Positions 1 to 9,089 are shown, numbered from the stretch's first letter. The stretch is 42,116 nt of DNA from UBA7332 sp051648105 (GCA_051648105.1 JBOFEN010000106.1:1-42116), one strand, 5' to 3'. Translations and numbers: made by a program. Notes: generated by a model from the sequence alone, not told the origin.

Positions 1-137
1 GCAAAAGAGAATACCATCATGAATACGAAGAGGTACTTCATAGAGACAAACTGCTCTATGAACTCCCCAGTCATGTAGTAGCTCAAGCCTTTGAACTTAG
101 ACTCCTCTTTGTTGTTTTTGTTACTCTTGCTCTCCAT
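1..137 (-). CDS. ftsL: FtsL-like cell division protein, N-terminal part only
   Basis: The reading frame opens at the ATG complementary to 135-137 and runs off the left edge, so only about 45 residues are visible. They are a charged Lys/Ser/Asn/Glu-rich start (MESKSNKNNKEESKFKG) followed by FIEQFVSMKYLFVFMMVFSF, the beginning of a membrane span. A short cytoplasmic tail followed by one transmembrane helix directly after rsmH is what FtsL looks like in the Bacteroidetes division cluster; FtsL there links the FtsQ/FtsB complex to septal peptidoglycan synthesis. It starts 13 bases after the rsmH stop, so it is probably cotranscribed. The identification rests on position and topology because FtsL sequences are poorly conserved. 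Confidence 0.7.
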   Translation of the reverse strand, partial: MESKSNKNNKEESKFKGLSYYMTGEFIEQFVSMKYLFVFMMVFSF

Positions 138-150
138 ACCCCCAGGTGTA

Positions 151-1062
151 TTAGATTAGTTTCTCAGCGATACGCAATTTAGCACTTCTGGCGCGAGGGT
201 TTCTCTCTATCTCCTCCTCGGTTGGTATGATCATCTTGAAGGCTTTAAGTCTTGAAGATACATTTCCGAAGAAGTCTTTCTCAATTTTACCCTCAAAGTT
301 GCCACTCTTCATGAAGTTCTTAACCAATCTATCTTCGAGTGAATGGTAGGTGATAACTACTAGTCGGCCACCAACAGAGAGTAGTTCTTGTGCCTGCTCT
401 AGCATCTCGCGAAGTGCAGAAAGCTCATCGTTAACCTCTATGCGCAAAGCCTGGAATGCTTGTGCTAGTTCGCGTTTCTCTTTTGCTTTGTTGATGCAAG
501 GGCGTATCACGGCTATGAAATCCTCTATTGTTTCTATGCGTTTCTCTTCGCGGCGTTTGACGATTAGCGAAGCCATCTTGCGTGAGCTCTTGAGCTCCCC
601 GTAGAGGTAGAATATGTCGGCTAGGCGCTCTTGGTCATAGCTGTTGATAATCTCAGCGGCACTCTTCTCTGCACGTTGGTTCATACGCATATCAAGCTTG
701 GCGTCAAAACGGAATGAGAATCCACGATTTTCATCATCAAAGTGGTGAGACGACACTCCTAGATCTGCAAGAAGACCATCTATCTCCTCAACATTGTGAT
801 ACTGCATGAAGTTGCGAAGATACCTGAAGTTACTTCTTACGAAGGTAAAGCGGTTATCGTTTAGGTTATTCTTTTCAGCATCAGCATCTTGATCGAAGCT
901 GTAGAGGTGTCCCTCATGAGTTAGATGCTTAACAATCTCCCTTGAGTGTCCACCTCCTCCGAAGGTTACATCTACATAGTTTCCACTAGGAGTTATATCT
1001 AATCCCTCGATGCACTCATTGAGCAATACGGGTATATGGTAAGTTCTTTCCTCTTGTTGCAT
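151..1062 (-). CDS. rsmH: 16S rRNA (cytosine1402-N4)-methyltransferase RsmH
   Basis: RsmH (MraW) transfers a methyl group from S-adenosylmethionine to N4 of C1402 in the 16S rRNA decoding centre. The 303-residue product has the N-terminal HIPVLLNECIEGL signature, the SAM-binding stretch VDVTFGGGGHS at about residues 27-37, a second glycine motif at GLLADLGVSSHHFD, and the C-terminal ITYHSLEDRLVKNF and NPRARSAKLRIAEK blocks typical of the family. The frame is open up to 1107, but the added 15 residues (MLFLHRISQFKKKKI) are not RsmH-like, so I start at the ATG at 1062, which gives the usual MxxEERTYHIPV opening. mraZ, the usual upstream neighbour, is not present in the 700 bases before it. Confidence 0.95.
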   Translation of the reverse strand: MQQEERTYHIPVLLNECIEGLDITPSGNYVDVTFGGGGHSREIVKHLTHEGHLYSFDQDADAEKNNLNDNRFTFVRSNFRYLRNFMQYHNVEEIDGLLADLGVSSHHFDDENRGFSFRFDAKLDMRMNQRAEKSAAEIINSYDQERLADIFYLYGELKSSRKMASLIVKRREEKRIETIEDFIAVIRPCINKAKEKRELAQAFQALRIEVNDELSALREMLEQAQELLSVGGRLVVITYHSLEDRLVKNFMKSGNFEGKIEKDFFGNVSSRLKAFKMIIPTEEEIERNPRARSAKLRIAEKLI

Positions 1063-1105
1063 AATTTTCTTTTTTTTGAATTGAGATATTCGATGTAAAA
1101 ATAGC

Positions 1106-1124
1106 AATTATTCGACGAATAATT
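1106..1124. repeat. 19-bp palindrome upstream of rsmH (possible operator)
   Basis: AATTATTCG and CGAATAATT are perfect inverted arms around one central A, 44 bases upstream of the chosen rsmH start. The length and position fit a dimeric repressor site in the rsmH promoter region, but no matching transcription factor is encoded in the window. AT-rich palindromes can arise by chance, so the function is inference. Confidence 0.35.
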
Positions 1125-1438
1125 TGGCAATTACTAATAAAAGTTATTATCAAAATAACACCTCTTAATGACTCTCTCTTGTGAGGCTTTTTTGTATTCA
1201 CAAAGAGCGTGCGGTTTAATCAATTTGGAGATGGAAATTGATTTAAGAAGGGGTTGCTCTTTTGGCTTTTGACTAATTGTTCTTATTGCTGGATATTTGC
1301 TATCTTTTTGTTGTTTGCTTTTTCTTGTTCTTCACACCATCTACCCATCTTGTGGAGGGGTTGTTTGGGCTTAGTTTTGGCGTTTTGGGTGGTTGAGTTT
1401 GGTGTTTGGGTCAGAAGTCTTTGAGTTTTGGGTTAAAA

Positions 1439-1469
1439 CCCTAAGCCTTTCGACTCAAAAGGCTTAGGG
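1439..1469 (-). terminator. 12-bp perfect hairpin with T tract on minus strand
   Basis: CCCTAAGCCTTT pairs perfectly with AAAGGCTTAGGG across a 7-base loop. Read on the minus strand the stem is followed by TTTTAACCC, so it resembles an intrinsic terminator for minus-strand transcription. It lies 240 bases beyond the terminator of the symporter gene, so it is either a second, back-up terminator or the end of a separate short transcript. Confidence 0.55.
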
Positions 1470-1709
1470 GAAATGGTGATAACTCACAGGTTTTTACTCT
1501 TTAATCATATTGAAATCCTCTTTCTTTGCTGTTTTGCCTAGCCTTTTTTATGCTGTTTTTGCGCTTTTGTGGTTGATGTGTTGGTTATTCGTCTCTATGT
1601 TAGAGTGTTGTGTTTAACTGCTCTGGTTGGTCATATATGCTATCGGAATTTTTTTTCTCTCTTAGGATGGCCTTTATGGCATGTTTGGTTTTGACATAAT
1701 GAAACAGAA

Positions 1710-1744
1710 AACCCCACTATCGACAACAGTCTGATAGTGGGGTT
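1710..1744 (-). terminator. intrinsic terminator of the AGCS symporter gene
   Basis: AACCCCACTATC and GATAGTGGGGTT form a perfect 12-bp stem with an 11-base loop, starting about 25 bases after the symporter stop. On the minus strand it is followed by TTCTGTTTC, a moderately T-rich tract. Confidence 0.8.
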
Positions 1745-1769
1745 GCTATATGGTTTTACCTCTTACAAG

Positions 1770-3185
1770 TTAGTTTTTATCGTGCCAGCACTCCATCTTA
1801 TCTGCTATCTCACTGATAGTTGAGGCGTGAAACTGCGGCTCTTTTATCCCTGCTGCCTTTTGTGCTCTATAGTCGTTGAGTGCTTTGAAGGCATATTTGC
1901 CCAATTGTAGTATGGCTATGATGTTGATAAGTGCCATAATACCCATCATCAGGTCTGCTAGATTCCATACCGTTTCGAGGCTGATGAGAGCTCCTACCAT
2001 CACCATTGCTGTAACGCCAATTCGGTATCCTTTTAGCCATCCGCTCTTGGAGGTTAGGAATTTGATGTTTGCCTCGCCGTAGTAGTAGTTTCCAATTATT
2101 GAGCTGAAGGCGAAGAAAAGGATTGCTATTGATATGAAGTAGCTGCCGAAAATGCCAACTTCACTTACTAGTGCGGCTTGTGTAAGCTGTATTCCTTTTA
2201 GTGAGGGATCGAAGTTTTCATGTGAAAGTAGTACGATGAAAGCAGTACAGCTGCATATAAGTAGTGTGTCTACAAAGACGCCCAGGGCTTGTATTAGTCC
2301 CTGCTTGACGGGGTGTGATACCTCTGCAGTGGCTGCGGCATTAGGAGCAGAACCCATACCTGCTTCGTTGGAGAATAGCCCTCTGCGTATTCCTTGCATT
2401 AGTGCCATACCTACGGCTCCAGCTGCTGCTTCTTGCCATCCCATAGCGCTTTTTACAATTAGTATTATCAGTTGTGGGATCTTCTCGAAGTTTAGTATTA
2501 TCACGGTAAGTGCAAGGAGGATGTATGCTATGGCCATAAATGGAACAAGCACCCCGGATACGTTTGCTATACGTCTAACTCCACCGAAGATAACTATTGC
2601 TGTAAGTGCGGTTATTGCCACTCCGCTCCATACTGGGGCTATGTCGAAGGAGTCGCTGAAGGCTAGGGCTATGGTGTTTGACTGAACTGAGTTGAAGACA
2701 AGGCCAAATGTGATCGTTATGATCAGTGAGAATAGTAGTCCCATCCATCTCTTTCCTAGTCCTTTCTCCATGTAGTATGCAGGTCCTCCGACATACTCTT
2801 TGCCCTCTTTGTGTTTGAATATCTGAGCAAGTGTAGCTTCAATAAAGCCTGAAGAGGCTCCAAGTATTGCGATGATCCACATCCAGAATACTGCTCCTGG
2901 GCCACCAATAGCGATGGCTGTGGCTACACCGGCAAGGTTTCCTGTGCCGACTCTTGAGGCAAGTGATATAGTGAATGCTTTGAATGATGATATTCCGTTT
3001 GTCTTCTTTGTGGAGTTGTTTGACTCGGTAAGTAGGCGTATCATCTCTTTGAAGTTGGCTACCTGTACGCCTCGGGTCTTTATGGTGAACCATAGGGCTG
3101 CACCTAGAAGGAGTACTATCATGATATAGCCCCAGAGGAAGTCGTTTAGAAAGGTGATTGTAGTGTCGATAAGTGAGGATTCCAT
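1770..3185 (-). CDS. Alanine or glycine:cation symporter, AGCS family (AlsT-like)
   Basis: A 471-residue polytopic inner-membrane protein with about ten hydrophobic helices. It carries AGCS signatures: SRVGTGNLAGVATAIAIGGPGAVFWMW near residues 76-102, GGPAYYMEKGLG near 133, and the long conserved block with NEAGMGSAPNAAATA and PVKQGLIQALGVFVDT in the second half. Family members import alanine or glycine with Na+ (or H+). Here it could use the sodium gradient made by the Na+-NQR encoded 6 kb away. The full length matches the family (about 450-500). It is monocistronic, with a terminator at 1710-1744. The exact substrate cannot be read from the sequence. Confidence 0.93.
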   Translation of the reverse strand: MESSLIDTTITFLNDFLWGYIMIVLLLGAALWFTIKTRGVQVANFKEMIRLLTESNNSTKKTNGISSFKAFTISLASRVGTGNLAGVATAIAIGGPGAVFWMWIIAILGASSGFIEATLAQIFKHKEGKEYVGGPAYYMEKGLGKRWMGLLFSLIITITFGLVFNSVQSNTIALAFSDSFDIAPVWSGVAITALTAIVIFGGVRRIANVSGVLVPFMAIAYILLALTVIILNFEKIPQLIILIVKSAMGWQEAAAGAVGMALMQGIRRGLFSNEAGMGSAPNAAATAEVSHPVKQGLIQALGVFVDTLLICSCTAFIVLLSHENFDPSLKGIQLTQAALVSEVGIFGSYFISIAILFFAFSSIIGNYYYGEANIKFLTSKSGWLKGYRIGVTAMVMVGALISLETVWNLADLMMGIMALINIIAILQLGKYAFKALNDYRAQKAAGIKEPQFHASTISEIADKMECWHDKN

Positions 3186-3315
3186 ATTAATTTATTATAG
3201 TTGGTTTAGCTCTTACTTAGAGAATAACGACAATATGGCAATTCTTGTTCTAATCTCCACTCGATTTGCCCCTAAAAATAATTAATAGATATGATACTAC
3301 AATCTTAGGATATTG

Positions 3316-3345
3316 TTTAGAATGAGTGAAAACTGATTAACTTTG
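3316..3345 (+). promoter_or_regulatory. Bacteroidetes-type promoter for the patatin-like gene
   Basis: TAACTTTG (3338-3345) matches the -7 box TAnnTTTG, and TTTA (3316-3319) lies exactly 18 bases upstream as a three-of-four match to the -33 box TTTG. The start codon is 32 bases downstream. Confidence 0.6.
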
Positions 3346-3377
3346 GGGCTTACAATCTTATTTATACAATAAAGACT

Positions 3378-5564
3378 ATGAAGCGTCTAGGTTCGATTTT
3401 ATTTCTGCTGCTAGCTGTTTGGATAGGTTTTGCACCAACACTTTCTTCTCAACGAAAGAAGGTTGGGGTCGTCCTGAGTGGGGGTGGCGCTAAAGGTGTG
3501 GCTCATATTGGAGTGCTAAAGGTGCTCGAGGAGGCTGGCATACCTATAGATTATATTACAGGTACAAGTATGGGGGCTATCGTAGGAGGGCTCTATGCGA
3601 TAGGTTATACACCGGATATGCTTGACTCGCTCGTGAGGAAGCAGGATTGGATAGCACTGTTGAGTGACAAGGTTGACCGCAGTAATCAGCTTTTCTCTCG
3701 TCGCGAGCAGTCGGATCGATATGTGCTCTCATTCCCATTGAGCAAGGAGAGTAAGCAGGAGGCTCTCTCTGGTGCTGTCTCTGGTCAGAATGTTTATAAT
3801 CTTCTCTCGGAGTTGACTGTTGGTTTTCATGGTTCAATAGACTTCTTGTCTCTGCCTACACCATTTAGTTGTGTGGCTTATGATATATCCACAGGTAAGG
3901 AGGTTGTTCAAAGTAGCGGTAATCTACCTATGGCCATACGTGCTAGTATGTCTTTTCCTGGTGCTTTTCGCCCAGTAAAGCGTGATAGTATGGTGTTGAT
4001 TGATGGTGGGGTTATTAATAACTTCCCTGTTGATGTGGCAAGGAGTATGGGTGCGGATATTATCATTGGTGTGGATGTGGGTTCTGGTCTGCGCACAGCT
4101 CAGGAGGTTAATTCGGTGTTTGGTATTGTGGATCAGTTTGCCTCTATCATAGGTAATCCCTCTTATGAGAGAAATAAGGCTGCGACGGATCTCTATCTTC
4201 AGCCAGATGTGGAGCCTTATAGTGCGGCTAGTTTTGGCTCGGATGCTATATCAATTTTGTTGAATAGGGGTGAGCAGGCTGCTCGATTGAAGTATGACTC
4301 ACTATTGGAGCTTCGACGTAGGTTGGGTAAGGTTGAGCCGCGTGTTGTTGTTGCTACTAGTAATAGGCTGGATCAGGACTCTGTTGAGTTGTCCAAACTG
4401 AAGATTCAGGGGTTGAATCCGAAGAACCTCAAGGTAGCGAGTAAGGTGTTGAATCTCCCTGATAGCGGGCGTGTGGCTATCTCTCAGTTGACTCATAGCT
4501 TGAGTGAGCTAAGGGGTACGGGTGCCTTCTCAGATGTTTCGTTTCAGTTGGGTGGTGCCGCTGGTGAGGAGTTGACTGTATTCTTGAAGCCAAGAGCAGC
4601 TACTATATTTAATATGGGTGTTCGCTTTGACTCTCAGGAGATGGCGGGACTACTGCTTGGGGTTGACTATATGCCAAATCCAATGACTGGTTTTAGTCTG
4701 GAGTTACTAGGAAGGCTAAGTAGTAATCCTTACGGTAAGGTGACAGCAAACTTTGGTAAGACGATGTTTGGTAAGATGGGCTTCTCGTATCTCTATTATT
4801 ATAGTGATGTTAACTTGTATGAGCGGGGTGATAAGCAATTTAATGCAGAGTATAATCAACACTGTGTTGACCTTAGATTGTCGGAGATTAGCTTGAAGAA
4901 CTTTAAGTTTAACTTCGGCGTGCAGTATGATTACTATAAGTTTAATTCGTTTTTATATACTGGATATGAGGAGGAGATAGATGTTAACACAGGAGGGTTC
5001 TTGAATCTCTTCGCACTTGCACATCTAGAAACTCTTGATAATAGTTACTATCCTAAACGTGGCTATTCGCTCAAGGGTAGTTATATGATGATAAATCAAC
5101 TTAGGGATTATACGGAGTTTGATCCTTTGCATGCCATGACCTTTAGTTTTAGATGGGCTCATTCTCTTGGTCGTAGGGTTATATTAGAGAGCTCTATATA
5201 TGGTCGATTGCTTCTTGAGGGTAAGCTTTCTTACCCGTATTTAAATGTCTTTGGAGGTGATCATCTTGGTCGTTATGCTGCGCAGCAGGTCCCTTTTATT
5301 GGGGTTCAGCGTCCAGAGGTAGCTGATATTCTACTGGGGGTTGTTCGTCTTGATCTACGAGTGGAGCTTTGGAAAAATCACTATCTTTCAGCTATAGGTA
5401 ATTATGGATACAATGGTGAAGACTTTTTCGATGGGTTACATATGTATGGAGTTGGATTAAAATATGCCTATAATACAATGTTGGGCCCTGTTAGCCTGTT
5501 GATTGATTACTCAAATCGAACGTCAAAGGTGGGTGCATACATATCACTAGGACGCTTTTTTTAG
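3378..5564 (+). CDS. Patatin-like phospholipase fused to an outer-membrane beta-barrel (PlpD-like)
   Basis: This 728-residue protein has a signal peptide (about residues 1-25), then a patatin domain with the oxyanion loop GGGAKG (35-40), the nucleophile motif GTSMG (62-66, Ser64) and the DGG dyad (209-211, Asp209). A POTRA-like segment follows at about 345-410. The remaining ~315 residues are alternating beta-strands ending in Phe (ISLGRFF), as in an Omp85-type barrel. The layout is that of PlpD/type Vd autotransporters, in which a lipase is carried to the outer membrane by its own barrel. It probably acts on phospholipids at the cell surface or periplasm. All catalytic residues are present. 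It heads a plus-strand run with truC and the class A PBP, but the latter has its own promoter box. Confidence 0.92.
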   Translation: MKRLGSILFLLLAVWIGFAPTLSSQRKKVGVVLSGGGAKGVAHIGVLKVLEEAGIPIDYITGTSMGAIVGGLYAIGYTPDMLDSLVRKQDWIALLSDKVDRSNQLFSRREQSDRYVLSFPLSKESKQEALSGAVSGQNVYNLLSELTVGFHGSIDFLSLPTPFSCVAYDISTGKEVVQSSGNLPMAIRASMSFPGAFRPVKRDSMVLIDGGVINNFPVDVARSMGADIIIGVDVGSGLRTAQEVNSVFGIVDQFASIIGNPSYERNKAATDLYLQPDVEPYSAASFGSDAISILLNRGEQAARLKYDSLLELRRRLGKVEPRVVVATSNRLDQDSVELSKLKIQGLNPKNLKVASKVLNLPDSGRVAISQLTHSLSELRGTGAFSDVSFQLGGAAGEELTVFLKPRAATIFNMGVRFDSQEMAGLLLGVDYMPNPMTGFSLELLGRLSSNPYGKVTANFGKTMFGKMGFSYLYYYSDVNLYERGDKQFNAEYNQHCVDLRLSEISLKNFKFNFGVQYDYYKFNSFLYTGYEEEIDVNTGGFLNLFALAHLETLDNSYYPKRGYSLKGSYMMINQLRDYTEFDPLHAMTFSFRWAHSLGRRVILESSIYGRLLLEGKLSYPYLNVFGGDHLGRYAAQQVPFIGVQRPEVADILLGVVRLDLRVELWKNHYLSAIGNYGYNGEDFFDGLHMYGVGLKYAYNTMLGPVSLLIDYSNRTSKVGAYISLGRFF

Positions 5565-5616
5565 TGTGAATAATTCTTTTTAAGTGTGATTGATATAATA
5601 TGCTATTTGTAGTATT

Positions 5617-6342
5617 ATGATTGAAATATTGTTTCAGGATGATCATTTAGTTGTGGTGAATAAGCCGCCGGGTCTTTTGGTTCATCGAACAGCAATAGCA
5701 GAGGAGGAGACTCTCTTTTTGTTGCAGATCCTTAGGGATCAGTTGGGTAAGTATCTTTATCCTATCCATAGGCTGGATCGTCCAACTTCTGGGGCTATAG
5801 CTTTTGCATTCTCTTCGGAGGTGGCCTCCTCTTTTGCTCAGGCAATGGAGAGGGATGAGGTGGTAAAGGTTTATCACTCTTTGGTGAGAGGATGGGTGGA
5901 TGAGGTGGTTGATCTTGACTATCCAGTAAAGAATGAAAAGGGTAAGCCGCGTGAGGCGAACTCTCTCTTTACTCCGCTGGGACATATTGAGCTGCCTATA
6001 GCCTTTGGGAGATATGAGACCTCTCGTTATACTATCTTGCAGTGTGAACCAAAGACGGGTAGGTGGCATCAGCTTCGTCAGCATCTAGCTCACCTTCGGC
6101 ACTATATTATTAATGATAGGGTGCATGGTGATGGCAAGCAAAATAGGTTGTTCACCGAGAGATTGGGGTTGAGGGAGATGTTTCTTCATGCTCGATATCT
6201 AGAGTTTTCTCACCCGGTGACGCAGGAGAGGGTCTCTCTATTGGCAGACTATCCAGAGCATTGGTCGTGTTTTTATGATAGATGTATTGAGTTGTGTGGG
6301 GTGCAAAATAGCTCCTCATGGGGCTTCTGTATAAAAAAATAG
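5617..6342 (+). CDS. truC: TruC-like tRNA pseudouridine synthase (RluA family)
   Basis: A 241-residue pseudouridine synthase of the RluA/TruC family, which isomerises a specific uridine in tRNA (U65 for E. coli TruC). It starts directly with the catalytic domain (EILFQDDHLVVVNKPPGLLVH) and has no S4 domain, as in TruC. The catalytic motif HRLDRPTSGAIAFA is at 51-64 with Asp54 as nucleophile, and a later conserved block TGRWHQLRQHLAHL fits the family's RxHQIRxHL motif. The gene follows the patatin gene by 52 bases. The specificity for U65 rather than another site is inferred from domain organisation. Confidence 0.88.
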   Translation: MIEILFQDDHLVVVNKPPGLLVHRTAIAEEETLFLLQILRDQLGKYLYPIHRLDRPTSGAIAFAFSSEVASSFAQAMERDEVVKVYHSLVRGWVDEVVDLDYPVKNEKGKPREANSLFTPLGHIELPIAFGRYETSRYTILQCEPKTGRWHQLRQHLAHLRHYIINDRVHGDGKQNRLFTERLGLREMFLHARYLEFSHPVTQERVSLLADYPEHWSCFYDRCIELCGVQNSSSWGFCIKK

Positions 6343-6344
6343 GT

Positions 6345-6352
6345 TACTTTTG
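6345..6352 (+). promoter_or_regulatory. -7 promoter box upstream of the class A PBP gene
   Basis: TACTTTTG matches TAnnTTTG and ends 33 bases before the ATG. No clear TTTG is present 18 bases upstream, so the promoter may be weak or the match fortuitous. Confidence 0.45.
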
Positions 6353-6385
6353 TGGCGATGTATAATATGAAATGAATTGTAGATA

Positions 6386-8725
6386 ATGAGTAAGAGTACT
6401 TTTCAACGAACTTTTCAGCTCCTCTTCTGGTCCATCTTTGGAGTAGGGATAGCTAGTGTTGCGCTTGTCTTCTTTTTGATAGCGCACGGTGTTATTGGTT
6501 ATATGCCACCAATAGAGGACTTGGAGAACCCAAAGGATAAGTTTGCTTCAGAGATAATCTCTTCGGATATGCAGGTGCTTGGGCGTTACTATCAGAGTAA
6601 AGCTAATAGGATATTTGTAAACTATCATGACCTCTCGCCAGAGTTGGTTAAGGCTCTAATTGCAACCGAGGATGTGAGATTTAAGGATCACTCGGGTATT
6701 GACGCCTTTGCTCTTGTGCGTGCGGTAATTAAGCGTGGTATTCTTGGACAGAAGAGTGCGGGTGGTGGTAGCACGATATCGCAGCAGTTGGCCAAGCTTC
6801 TCTATACGGAGCAGGCAGACAATGTCTTCCAACGTGTTATGCAGAAGCCTGTGGAGTGGGTGATAGCTGTTCAGTTAGAACGTCACTATACTAAGGAGGA
6901 GATCATTAATATGTATCTCAATAAGTTTGACTTCTTGAATAATGCCGTTGGTATTAAGTCTGCTGCTTATGTTTACTTTGGTAAGAATCCAAATGAACTT
7001 AACACTCAAGAGGCTGCTACTTTGATAGGTATGTGTAAGAACCCTTCTTACTTCAACCCGCTTAGATATGCAGAGAGAACAACGGGCAGACGTAATACGG
7101 TGCTTGATCAGATGACTAAGGCTGACTTTATTACTAGAGCTGATAGGGACTCATTGCAACAGATTCCTCTTACGCTTCACTATAATAAAGCGGACCATAA
7201 GGAGGGTATCGCAGCTTACTTTAGAGAAAGGTTGCGTATTATGATGACAGCCAAAAAGCCTGTGATGAAGAATTACGCTTCGTGGCAGCGTCAACAGTTT
7301 TATGAGGACTCAATCTCGTGGGAGAAGAATCCGCTATATGGATGGTGTAATAAGAACGTTAAGGCTGATGGATCTAACTACAATATCTATACAGATGGGT
7401 TGAAGATTTACACTACAATAAATGCCAAGATGCAGGGTTATGCCGAGGAGGCTGTAACTGAGCATATGAGCAAAACAATTCAGCCTACATTCTTCAAAGA
7501 GAAACGTGGGCGTAAGTCGGCACCATTCTCTAAGAATGTAACTGATAGTGAGGTGGAGTCTATACTAAATCGCTCAATGCGCCAATCAGAAAGATATAGG
7601 GTGATGAAGCTTGGTGGGGCCTCAGATGCTGAAATAAGGAGTGCTTTTGATAAGAAGGTTGATATGACTCTCTTCTCTTGGGCTGGTATGGTTGATACAA
7701 CCATGACCCCAATGGACTCTATACGATATATGAAGCACTTTGCAAGAGCTGGATTCATGTCTATGGATCCTCGAAATGGTCACATCAAAGCTTATGTTGG
7801 GGGTATAGATTTTAGGAATTTCCAATATGATATGGTGAGTGTGGGGCGCAGACAAGTGGGTTCGACGATCAAACCATTTCTATATACTCTTGCCATGGAG
7901 GAGGGTTTTACTCCTTGCGATCAGATGAGAAACTCACAGCCTAGATTAGTCACTGAGACTGGTGAGGTGTGGGCTCCGCGAAATGCTAGTAATAGCAGGA
8001 TAGGGGAGATGATAACGCTTCAATATGGATTGACGACATCTAATAACTGGATATCTGCTCAGTTGATGTCGCGTATGTCGCCTTATCAGTTTGTGCGCCT
8101 GTTGAAGTCTTTTGGTATTAAGAGTAAACTAGACCCAGTTGTCTCTCTATGTCTTGGTCCATGTGAGGTGACTGTCTCTGAGATGGTGAGTGCATATACT
8201 GCGTATCCAAATCGTGGAGTTAGGGTTGACCCTCTCTTTGTTACTCGTATTGAGGATGAATTTGGCAATGAGATCGCTAAATTTACACCACCAATCGAGG
8301 AGGTATTTAGTGAGGATACGGCCGATAAGATGATACATATGTTGAGGGGTGTAATAGAACAGGGTACGGGAGGAAGCCTTCGAGGTCGTTACTCTATTCG
8401 CTCGCCTCACGGTGGTAAGACAGGAACTACGAATAACAACTCTGACGGTTGGTTTATGGCTTTCACACCTTCACTTGTCTCAGGTACTTGGGTAGGATGG
8501 GAAGATCGTTCTATACATTTTGATAATATAGCAGAGGGGCAGGGTGCACGTATGGCTCTCCCTATATATGGGCTATTTATGCAGAAGGTTTATGCAGACA
8601 AGTCTTTGGGTTATTCGCAGAGTGAGGAGTTTGAGGTAGGCAATGGAGATCCTTGTGGTTCGCACCGCTCGAACCAAGATAAAGAGGAGCAAGATATGCC
8701 TACTATGGACTCGTTCTTTGAGTGA
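6386..8725 (+). CDS. Class A penicillin-binding protein 1A (transglycosylase/transpeptidase)
   Basis: A 779-residue bifunctional peptidoglycan synthase that polymerises glycan strands from lipid II and cross-links the stem peptides in the periplasm. One N-terminal membrane helix (about residues 11-33) is followed by the GT51 domain with EDVRF (95-99, catalytic Glu95) and GGGSTISQQLAK (126-137). The transpeptidase has the SxxK motif STIK (493-496, Ser493), SNN (552-554) and KTGTT (678-682). All catalytic elements are intact and the length is normal for PBP1A in Bacteroidetes. The last ~40 residues are polar and end in FE. A 25-bp hairpin terminator follows. Confidence 0.95.
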   Translation: MSKSTFQRTFQLLFWSIFGVGIASVALVFFLIAHGVIGYMPPIEDLENPKDKFASEIISSDMQVLGRYYQSKANRIFVNYHDLSPELVKALIATEDVRFKDHSGIDAFALVRAVIKRGILGQKSAGGGSTISQQLAKLLYTEQADNVFQRVMQKPVEWVIAVQLERHYTKEEIINMYLNKFDFLNNAVGIKSAAYVYFGKNPNELNTQEAATLIGMCKNPSYFNPLRYAERTTGRRNTVLDQMTKADFITRADRDSLQQIPLTLHYNKADHKEGIAAYFRERLRIMMTAKKPVMKNYASWQRQQFYEDSISWEKNPLYGWCNKNVKADGSNYNIYTDGLKIYTTINAKMQGYAEEAVTEHMSKTIQPTFFKEKRGRKSAPFSKNVTDSEVESILNRSMRQSERYRVMKLGGASDAEIRSAFDKKVDMTLFSWAGMVDTTMTPMDSIRYMKHFARAGFMSMDPRNGHIKAYVGGIDFRNFQYDMVSVGRRQVGSTIKPFLYTLAMEEGFTPCDQMRNSQPRLVTETGEVWAPRNASNSRIGEMITLQYGLTTSNNWISAQLMSRMSPYQFVRLLKSFGIKSKLDPVVSLCLGPCEVTVSEMVSAYTAYPNRGVRVDPLFVTRIEDEFGNEIAKFTPPIEEVFSEDTADKMIHMLRGVIEQGTGGSLRGRYSIRSPHGGKTGTTNNNSDGWFMAFTPSLVSGTWVGWEDRSIHFDNIAEGQGARMALPIYGLFMQKVYADKSLGYSQSEEFEVGNGDPCGSHRSNQDKEEQDMPTMDSFFE

Positions 8726-8787
8726 TAATTATGGCTGAAACATCTAAATGGCTCTAGATATAGGGCGTATTTGTGTTATACTCATAT

Positions 8788-8846
8788 AAAAAAGGAGTGA
8801 TAATGAAAGCAAGTGTGTAAATTGCTTTCATTATCACTCCTTTTTT
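8788..8846 (+). terminator. Long hairpin terminator after the class A PBP gene
   Basis: Positions 8788-8812 pair perfectly over 25 bp with 8822-8846 around a 9-base loop. The right arm ends in a T7 run, so it can act as an intrinsic terminator on the plus strand; the A-rich left arm makes it potentially bidirectional. Confidence 0.85.
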
Positions 8847-9089
8847 TATTGTTTGCACTCTTATTTATATTTAGATATTTATCCGTATGGAAGGCTCAGT
8901 CAAGCTTAAAATATATAATTATTAGGGCTTCTTGCTGTGGTTTTAATGTTGCCTCAAGATTGCAATGAGGCATCATCTTGCTATGTTTTATAATTTAAAC
9001 TTGAACCATGCGTGTAATATTCCGTTTATTAAAAATAAAAAGGTCTCTTTTTTCATTTGTTAAGGCTGTCTCATCTCTCAAAAAAGTAG

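Larger units (their letters stand above)
1063..1769. other. gene-free, GT-rich intergenic region
   Basis: No convincing coding frame occupies this stretch. From about 1200 to 1680 the plus strand is visibly rich in G and T, with many tggt/ttgg/tttt runs. It holds a 19-base palindrome at 1106-1124 upstream of rsmH and two strong hairpins at 1439-1469 and 1710-1744. No mraZ, tRNA or known structured RNA was recognised. The short frames here have no recognisable protein features. Confidence 0.6.

Noticed and set aside
350..604. 84-codon plus-strand frame inside rsmH
   Set aside because: It is antisense to a well-supported gene, has no family resemblance and a serine/arginine-rich composition typical of a shadow frame.
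1439..1470. tRNA or other structured RNA gene
   Set aside because: Only one hairpin is present, with no cloverleaf or TψC-like sequence.
2152..2685. 177-codon plus-strand frame inside the AGCS symporter gene
   Set aside because: It is a shadow of the symporter's codon pattern; the symporter carries the recognisable motifs.
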